From the NCBI GenBank assembly GCA_045632305.1, contig JAZQWL010000041.1:1-31749 (forward strand): a stretch of DNA of 31,749 nt. Reading direction: 5' to 3'. A model generated the notes under the pieces. That model saw nothing but the letters and a program-made list of their open reading frames with translations. It was not told the DNA's origin and made no database searches. Shown one piece after another: positions 30,757-31,749 of the stretch (position 1 is its first letter; every line of letters begins with the position of its first letter). A program made the translations under genes and the position numbers. The stretch is from SVTX01 sp045632305. GTDB lineage: Bacteria > Bacillota > Clostridia > Oscillospirales > CAG-272.

Positions 30757-31378
30757 TCAGTTTGCCTTTACCGTATGCGCAAATTTAACAAGTGAGCCAA
30801 TGTCGCCGTATTGGAATTCCGCTATGAGGAAATATCGGAGCTCTTCGGTCACCTCGGGAACTATGAGCGTTACGAAGTTATCGTCTTTTTTACAATAGTA
30901 ACCTTGTCTGTGCCTTCAATGCTCCACGTTATGGGAACGTATACGTCACCCATTCTTACGTGGCTTATAAAATCGTAGCTTCCGCTGTCGATAATCGCAT
31001 TATCGTAAATGGTGAAAAGATAATCTGTAACAGCATCTGCCACCTCTGTATCCTTTGCCGTGGTGAATTCCTCGTCCGTGGTATTTTCTTCACCGTTGAA
31101 CGTGTATTTTTCGGTTGTGGGTTCCTCCTCGGTCGCGTTTTCCTTATCGGTGGGATCCTCGTGGGTTGTCGATTCGTCGTCATCCTCGGAATCATCATCA
31201 AAAGGAGACTCGTCGTACTGATTGCCGAAATAATCCGTTTCGGCATAGAAGGTGCTTTCCAATGTGGAGAGCGTATCGTCTTCGGGTGAGCCGCCCAAGA
31301 TCATTTGATCGATATCACACGATGTAAGAAGGAGGGAGGAGATTATTACCGCAACAAGAAAAAAACGATTTTTTTCAT
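30757..31378 (-). pseudogene. Lipoprotein gene with two A-tract frameshifts
   Basis: Three frames must be joined to read one sensible protein. From ATG 31378, seven A's follow; with eight, the start would read MKKNRFFLVAVIISSLLLTSC, a classic lipoprotein signal. The middle frame (about 31367-30890) gives a very acidic Thr/Glu/Asp-rich linker and then a folded part ending IEGTDKVTIVKK. At six A's (plus-strand T-run 30886-30891) one more base would be needed to continue with DDNFVTLIVPEVTEELRYFL to TGA at 30757. The span is 622 bases; two added bases give 208 codons exactly. Both lesions are in homopolymers, so sequencing or assembly error and slippage-based phase variation are alternatives to a dead gene. 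It starts 14 bases after the thymidylate kinase stop. Function unknown; probably surface-exposed lipoprotein of 207 residues when in frame. Confidence 0.8.
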
Positions 31379-31392
31379 GAGTGTATCATCCG

Positions 31393-31749
31393 TTAATTAT
31401 AAATTTCAAGAGCAGCGGAGAGAATTTTTTCCGCCACCTCTTCTATTGTGCCCGAGGCGTCGATCTTGACGATTTTGTCACCAAGCTCTTCCATTTTATT
31501 TAAAATGTCGAAGAACTTGTTTCTCGTCTGCTCGAGTATCTCGTACGTTTCGTAAATTTCGGTGGTTTCACGGCCCGCGGCATTGATTCTTTCAAGACTC
31601 TTTTCGGGAGTGAGATCAAGGAAGATGCAGAGGTCGGGATGACGTATATCGGGGTTGTCGAGATTAAGCTCCATAACCTTCTGGAGTCCAATGTACGCGC
31701 CCTGATATGCCATGGAGGAATAGTAATATCTGTCGCTGATAGCCGTGAT
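31393..31749 (-). CDS. tmk: Thymidylate kinase, C-terminal part
   Basis: 118 codons and the stop are in the window; the N-terminal part with the P-loop lies beyond the right edge. The visible start SDRYYYSSMAYQG is the family's DRY-x-x-S-x-x-AYQG block that binds dTMP, and PDLCIFLDLTPEKSLERI is the next conserved strand. The enzyme phosphorylates dTMP to dTDP for DNA synthesis. The LID region (RETTEIYE) looks slightly divergent, and a thymidylate-kinase-like protein of other role cannot be excluded. Confidence 0.88.
   Translation of the reverse strand: MTAISDRYYYSSMAYQGAYIGLQKVMELNLDNPDIRHPDLCIFLDLTPEKSLERINAAGRETTEIYETYEILEQTRNKFFDILNKMEELGDKIVKIDASGTIEEVAEKILSAALEIYN

Overview
The window looks like the chromosome of an uncultured gut-type Clostridia (Bacillota). 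Pointers are the strong sigma-A-like promoters with 17-bp spacers, AGGAGG-type ribosome sites, lipobox lipoproteins, a class 1B dihydroorotate dehydrogenase with its PyrK partner, an ABC-F ATPase, BspA-type leucine-rich repeat proteins and the small FeoB-associated Cys-rich protein. No phage, insertion-sequence transposase or CRISPR array is visible. Species is not assigned.

Layout. 1-400: terminators and two diverged copies of a structured repeat. 400-2970: AT-rich, poorly conserved ground with one membrane-anchored hypothetical gene, a decayed HIT gene and a small XRE regulator with its operator cluster. 2969-7072: an L-serine dehydratase carrying its own N-terminal DNA-binding domain, a lipoprotein and an ABC-F ATPase. 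7113-8764: an AT-rich three-gene cassette (small membrane protein, XRE regulator, CoiA-like nuclease) behind a promoter studded with three copies of one operator. 8810-16048: a leftward pyrimidine operon pyrC-pyrK-pyrD-pyrF-[DUF559]-pyrE-pyrB-pyrI-pgeF that makes UMP from carbamoyl aspartate precursors (pyrAA/pyrAB are not here); a DUF559 endonuclease gene bounded by inverted two-hairpin repeats sits between pyrF and pyrE. 16080-19771: a ZIP metal transporter, a broken BspA-like gene and guaB. 19844-23039: an iron module, feoA-feoB-FeoB_associated facing an iron-type DtxR regulator, with three matching operator boxes. 23046-25805: an AraC regulator divergent from a Gfo/Idh oxidoreductase and a ThuA-like protein, probably a small sugar-metabolism unit. 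25803-31749: an intact BspA-like protein, a large orphan solute-binding lipoprotein, a 54-bp tandem repeat array beside tRNA-Ser(GGA), a frameshifted lipoprotein and the 3' end of a thymidylate kinase gene.

The most unusual items are the regulator-enzyme fusion at 2969-4396 with a palindromic operator over its own -10; the nuclease cassette at 7113-8764; the DUF559 cassette inside the pyr operon; and repeats (36-332, 11824-11870/12283-12331) whose hairpin arms differ in sequence between copies but still pair. All functional calls rest on reading motifs by eye; no database search was run.
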